Assembly: GCA_910587145.1 (NCBI GenBank)
Contig: CAJUMH010000001.1
Span: 48,082-112,081 of the forward strand
Direction of reading: 5' to 3'
Origin: an uncultured Ruthenibacterium sp.
Lineage (GTDB): Bacteria > Bacillota > Clostridia > Oscillospirales > Ruminococcaceae
Length of the DNA stretch: 64,000 nt
In this document: positions 61,017 to 64,000 of the stretch, piece after piece
How the letters are laid out: every line of letters starts with the position of its first letter
Position numbering within the stretch: the stretch's first letter is position 1
Program-made: the position numbers and the translations under genes
The notes under the pieces: generated by a model
Databases searched by the model: none
Seen by the model: only the letters and a program-made list of their open reading frames with translations
Told to the model about the DNA's origin: nothing

Positions 61017-61823
61017 TTATTTCGCCGGTTGGTCCGCCGGCGCAAAATACCCGGCGGGGTCAACATACGCCCCGTCCTCCAAAAATTCCAGATGCAGATG
61101 CGGCGCCATCGCGCTTTCGGCGGGCAGTTCGCCCAGCGTGCCGAGCGGGTCGCCCAGCGCAACGGCATCGCCCTTTTTCACGCGCAGATCCCTCAGGCCG
61201 CACAAGCGCATGGTAAGGTCCCCCTCCTGCAGCTCCACAAAGCCGCCCCACTGCGCATCCTCGCCCACAGCCGCAACCACGGCCGCGGCCGGTGCAGTCA
61301 CGGCGTCACCCGCTTTGCCCGCGATGTCCATGCCGTTGTGCGTGCGCCAATCCTTCATCGTTTCGTTGAACACCAGCTCATCGCCGCTGAAGGTCTGCAG
61401 CGTCGCACCCGATTTGGGCAAGGCGAACAAGGGCTCCTGCACGGGCTGTGAACCTGCAGAATTTTCGGGCGCGGATGATGCGGGCGATGCAGTCTGCGAG
61501 GCAGGCTGCGAGCTGCGCGAGGACGAAACCGTACCTTGCGGCTTCGAGGAGGACGAGGACGCGGTCTGCGAAGACGCTGCCGGCGCCGACGACGACGGCG
61601 CTACGGGAACGCCCTCTTGCCTTTCGTCTACAGGTGTGTTTTGCTGCTGCCACGAAACATCCTCCTCTCCGAACAGATCCGGCTGCGGGCTCTGCTGCAT
61701 CCGGCTCATCATACTGTTGATGGCAAGAAAGCTTGCCGTCGCCGCACCCGCGATCACGAGCGCCAGCGCGAGGTAAAAGCCCTTGCCCTTCCAAAAATCT
61801 TTGGCATGCCGATTTTTTTTCAT
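61017..61823 (-). CDS. SpoIIQ-like M23 peptidoglycan endopeptidase, membrane anchored
   Basis: 268 residues from the ATG at 61823 (GGGAGGAAA upstream). One N-terminal membrane helix (residues 17-38), a ~90-residue Ser/Ala/Gln/Pro-rich linker, then an M23/LytM domain (about 135-255) with HNGMDIAG and PHLHLEF, which keep both histidine motifs of an active zinc enzyme. Length and topology match clostridial SpoIIQ, which meets SpoIIIAH across the septum during engulfment. In a spore-former this is the best guess, but a general cell-wall hydrolase is possible. Confidence 0.8.
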   Translation of the reverse strand: MKKNRHAKDFWKGKGFYLALALVIAGAATASFLAINSMMSRMQQSPQPDLFGEEDVSWQQQNTPVDERQEGVPVAPSSSAPAASSQTASSSSSKPQGTVSSSRSSQPASQTASPASSAPENSAGSQPVQEPLFALPKSGATLQTFSGDELVFNETMKDWRTHNGMDIAGKAGDAVTAPAAAVVAAVGEDAQWGGFVELQEGDLTMRLCGLRDLRVKKGDAVALGDPLGTLGELPAESAMAPHLHLEFLEDGAYVDPAGYFAPADQPAK

Positions 61824-62090
61824 GTTTCTTTTTCCTCCCTGCCGCGCCCGCCTTCTTTTGCGCGGCGCAAAAAGAGGGTGGGCGGCTGCTGTGATACCTC
61901 TATTTTGGGTTTTCGGCCGCCGGAATATACACGCGCGGGCAAACACCGCCTTTTGAAAAATCGTGAATCGGTTTATAAGGCCCGCCGGAGGATCCGCCCG
62001 CGGGCAGGCATCGCCCCCCGCGCGAAGCTCCCGGCGCTTTGATTTTTTTGCCGGGGCGGCGCGAAAAAAGCGCTCGTGTGCAAACAGTAC
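61824..62090. other. Upstream region of the SpoIIQ-like gene
   Basis: About 270 bp between divergent genes. GC-rich with GTATA at 61925-61929 (minus strand) as a possible sigma-F/sigma-G -35, but no convincing -10 at the right distance. Nothing else is supportable. Confidence 0.35.
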
Positions 62091-62119
62091 TTGCGTTTTC
62101 CGGCGTAAGAAAGTACAAT
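62091..62119 (+). promoter_or_regulatory. Promoter of the TcaA-like gene
   Basis: TTGCGT and TACAAT with a 17-bp spacer, leaving a ~195-nt leader before the start codon. Confidence 0.6.
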
Positions 62120-62320
62120 AATAAGCAGAGCGAACGCATGGAACCGGCCGCCAGCACCAAAAGGGCCGTCTGCGGCCCGCAGGCAAAGCCGGCCGCCCGA
62201 GCCGGAGCCCCCAAACAGCCCTGCTGCCCGAGCCGGAATCTTTAAGCGGCCCGGCCGCCAGCTTGGCCATGCCCGTTCGCAAGCATCGCGGTGCGCTGCG
62301 CCGCAAGAGGCGGTGTATGA

Positions 62321-63730
62321 ATGAAGGACGAGATCTATACGCCCGACGTCTGCCAAAACTGCGGCAGACCGCTGGCGAATGCCGATGGGGAACTGTGCCC
62401 CGCCTGCCGCGCAATGGAGGCGGCAAAGGCGCAATATTTAAAAAAAGAACACATCGCGCGGCCGCGCCGCAGGCGTGTGAACCGCACCACGCGGGGCATG
62501 CTGATCACGGTGTGCGTGCTGGCCGCGGTGTTTCTCGGCCTTTGCACCGCCGCCACGGTGCTTTATGAAGCACATCGCCCCGACGCGTTTCTCTCCGCGC
62601 TGGACACAGCGCTTGCGGCAGGCGATGTGCGCACGGTAAAAGGCATGCTGGCAGGCGACGATCTGGCCGTTTCGGACGAGGGCGCGGCCGCGCTGTGCCG
62701 CGCGTTTGCCGATGAAGCGCGCCGCGCCGCGCTGTACGACCAGCTCGCCGCGCAGGTGATCGACCCGGCGGCCTCCGGCGGATTTCCCGCCCTGCGTCTT
62801 GTGAAAACCCCGGTGTTCTTCGGCTATGGCGATTACACGGTTTCCGTGCGCAGCGTGCAGCTTCTGCTGCATTCCCCCGCGCGCAATCTGCTGCTTTCGC
62901 TGGACGGCATTCCCCGCCCGGGCGAGCAGATCGCCGAGGGCATTCTGTACCGCAATCTGTTTCCGGGCCTGTACACCTGCACGGTAACAGGCGTAACGGC
63001 CGCGGGACAATCGGTTTCGAGCGGCGAGGTGGAGCTGGCGCTCTTCTCAGATGCCGCGCCCTCGCTGTTTGACGGCGCGCTGCCCATCGCGGCGGTTACG
63101 GTTTCCGGCTGTGTAAACGACGAAGCCGTCATCACCGTAGACGGCTTCGCCGTGGCGGAGAAAGCCGTAAACGGCACCGTCAGCCTGCCGGAGATTGCCA
63201 TCGGCAGTACCATTGGCATGCAGTATACTGCGCCGTGGGGTGCGGTGACGACCGCCACCGCACACTTTGCCGATGCCGCCAACCCGGCGCTCGCGTTCTC
63301 CGATTTTGTCACGCAGGGCGGCGTTCCCTCTGCGGAGGAGCTGAATTCCCTGCTTTCCGTCTGCTATGCCACCCGGTTTGATGCACTGAACCAGCGCGAT
63401 GCAGCGCTGCTGGGCGGCTGTACCGACGCGTACCGGGAGGCGCTTACCCCGGACATCACCTCGGACGCGCACGAGGGCACACTCTATCTGATGGGAACGG
63501 CCGAGTGCAACCCGGCCGCCATAAAAAGCACCACGGTGGACGGCGCGCCGTATATTTCCTGCTATGTAAAGTGCGCCTACGAGCAGGTAGACCGGGAAAC
63601 CAACGAGCAGACCGAGCACGTCTCTTACGCCGTATGCCGCTTTACCTGGGCCGACGGCTGGAAGCTGAACGATCTGGCCGATTCCTCCGAGGAAGCATTC
63701 AACGCCGCCTCCGCGGACGCGCTGCCCTAA
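62321..63730 (+). CDS. Zinc-ribbon membrane protein, TcaA/YvbJ-like
   Basis: 469 residues. An N-terminal zinc ribbon (CQNCGRPL and CPAC, residues 11-29), a basic stretch (RPRRRRVNR), one membrane helix (about residues 60-83), and an extracellular part of several similar beta-rich repeats (TVSVRSVQLLL, GLYTCTVTGV, PIAAVTVSGCVNDEAVITVDG) ending in a helical NTF2-like domain (LSVCYATRFDALNQRDAALL). This is the TcaA/YvbJ plan, linked in Staphylococcus to teichoic acid and glycopeptide response. The fit is by architecture only. A dispersed terminator repeat follows. Confidence 0.75.
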   Translation: MKDEIYTPDVCQNCGRPLANADGELCPACRAMEAAKAQYLKKEHIARPRRRRVNRTTRGMLITVCVLAAVFLGLCTAATVLYEAHRPDAFLSALDTALAAGDVRTVKGMLAGDDLAVSDEGAAALCRAFADEARRAALYDQLAAQVIDPAASGGFPALRLVKTPVFFGYGDYTVSVRSVQLLLHSPARNLLLSLDGIPRPGEQIAEGILYRNLFPGLYTCTVTGVTAAGQSVSSGEVELALFSDAAPSLFDGALPIAAVTVSGCVNDEAVITVDGFAVAEKAVNGTVSLPEIAIGSTIGMQYTAPWGAVTTATAHFADAANPALAFSDFVTQGGVPSAEELNSLLSVCYATRFDALNQRDAALLGGCTDAYREALTPDITSDAHEGTLYLMGTAECNPAAIKSTTVDGAPYISCYVKCAYEQVDRETNEQTEHVSYAVCRFTWADGWKLNDLADSSEEAFNAASADALP

Positions 63731-63765
63731 CCTTAAAGAACCGCTGAATCAATCGTCAGGCGCAG

Positions 63766-63908
63766 CATAAAAAGCGATCGCAAATTGCGTAGGGAAATCG
63801 CTGTCAAACAGCAGACCGGCGCCCCTTTTGGCCCTGAATTGCCAGAAGGGACGCCGGTTTTTGCACACCGGTTTTTTGAGGGGCTGTTTTTGCAAACAGG
63901 CCTTTTTT
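63766..63908 (+). repeat. Dispersed 3'-end terminator repeat, copy 2
   Basis: Starts 35 bp after the TcaA-like stop. It contains the conserved flank (GCAAATTGC, GCTGTCAAACA), the 42-bp palindrome CCGGCGCCCCTTTTGGC... (63816-63857, four differences from copy 1) and a hairpin followed by TTTTTT (63880-63908). Same relative orientation to its upstream gene as copy 1 at 44764-44924. Confidence 0.85.
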
Positions 63909-63911
63909 CTT

Positions 63912-63999
63912 TTATTCCCAGCCTTCTGCTTCGTTATTCCCGGCGTTCTGCTTCGTTATTCCCGGCGTTCTGCTTCGTTATTCCCGGCGTTCTGCTTCG
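63912..63999. repeat. 22-bp tandem repeat running into the window end
   Basis: Four consecutive copies of TTATTCCCGGCGTTCTGCTTCG; the first has two substitutions. The array probably continues past the window. No spacers, so not CRISPR. Confidence 0.92.
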
Positions 64000-64000
64000 T

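Noticed and set aside
61824..62090. Sigma-F promoter for the SpoIIQ-like gene
   Set aside because: A GTATA -35-like element is present, but no acceptable GGnnAnAnT -10 follows at the correct spacing.
63912..64000. CRISPR-like repeat array at the window end
   Set aside because: Contiguous 22-bp units without spacers; a simple tandem repeat.

Overview
The window looks like a chromosomal segment of a GC-rich, endospore-forming anaerobe of the class Clostridia, most likely an Oscillospirales/Ruminococcaceae relative. This is an inference from gene content, not from a 16S sequence. The supporting genes are spoIIE, a yabP/yabQ pair, a SpoIIQ-like peptidase, a flavodiiron protein ending in rubredoxin, the ECF substrate subunits ThiT and QueT, and tRNAs with encoded CCA. 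Promoters are mostly of the TTGACA/TATAAT type, and no rRNA, CRISPR array or intact mobile element is visible.

Layout. 1-6.1 kb: two adjacent P-loop ATPases. The first is a 1,490-residue multi-domain protein whose start may lie outside the window. The second ends in a HEPN-like domain with an intact RxxxxH motif. This is the best candidate here for an undescribed (defence or stress) system. 6.1-7.3 kb: deoB. 7.3-8.1 kb: an IS3-family transposase remnant and a Trp-Asp-Thr tRNA operon on the minus strand. 8.1-10.3 kb: a YtrA-type GntR regulator with a 36-bp palindromic operator over its own promoter, plus its two-gene ABC transporter. 10.4-15.2 kb: pepF, deoC, tRNA-Val, an SprA-like metalloprotease and a small orphan. 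15.3-21.6 kb (minus): a LUD protein, queT with a structured leader, an MscS channel, a GtrB-like glycosyltransferase, degV, trmL and a pyridoxamine kinase. 22-25 kb: hpf (plus) converging on spoIIE (minus).

25.3-29.7 kb (minus): a surface-polymer module with an acyl carrier protein, an MBOAT acyltransferase, an SGNH/DltD-like protein and a surface carbohydrate protein. It is dlt-like but lacks a DltA ligase. 30.3-32.4 kb: the sporulation/division cluster rqcP-yabP-yabQ-divIC-yabR in the Bacillus order. 32.5-35.5 kb: a DUF362 ferredoxin protein, an aminotransferase and an Lrp-type regulator. 36-38.3 kb: an ACT-domain protein, a PFL-family protein and a DUF378 protein. 38.5-42.8 kb: tsaE, tsaB, upp and a repeat-rich membrane-anchored protein. 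43-47 kb: the flavodiiron protein, a degenerate GGDEF protein, and a TPP riboswitch controlling thiT.

47.2-60.3 kb is almost entirely minus strand: a frameshifted orphan (plus), a two-domain glycosyltransferase, azlCD, nth, 5-formyltetrahydrofolate cyclo-ligase, three large GT2 glycosyltransferases, a polysaccharide-export ABC pair and rfbC. Together these suggest synthesis and export of a rhamnose-containing envelope polysaccharide. 61-63.7 kb: a SpoIIQ-like M23 protein and a TcaA-like zinc-ribbon membrane protein, divergently transcribed.

Two families of dispersed 3'-end repeats each occur twice, immediately downstream of unrelated genes in the same relative orientation. One of them carries intrinsic terminators. 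All calls come from reading the sequence; no database search was run.
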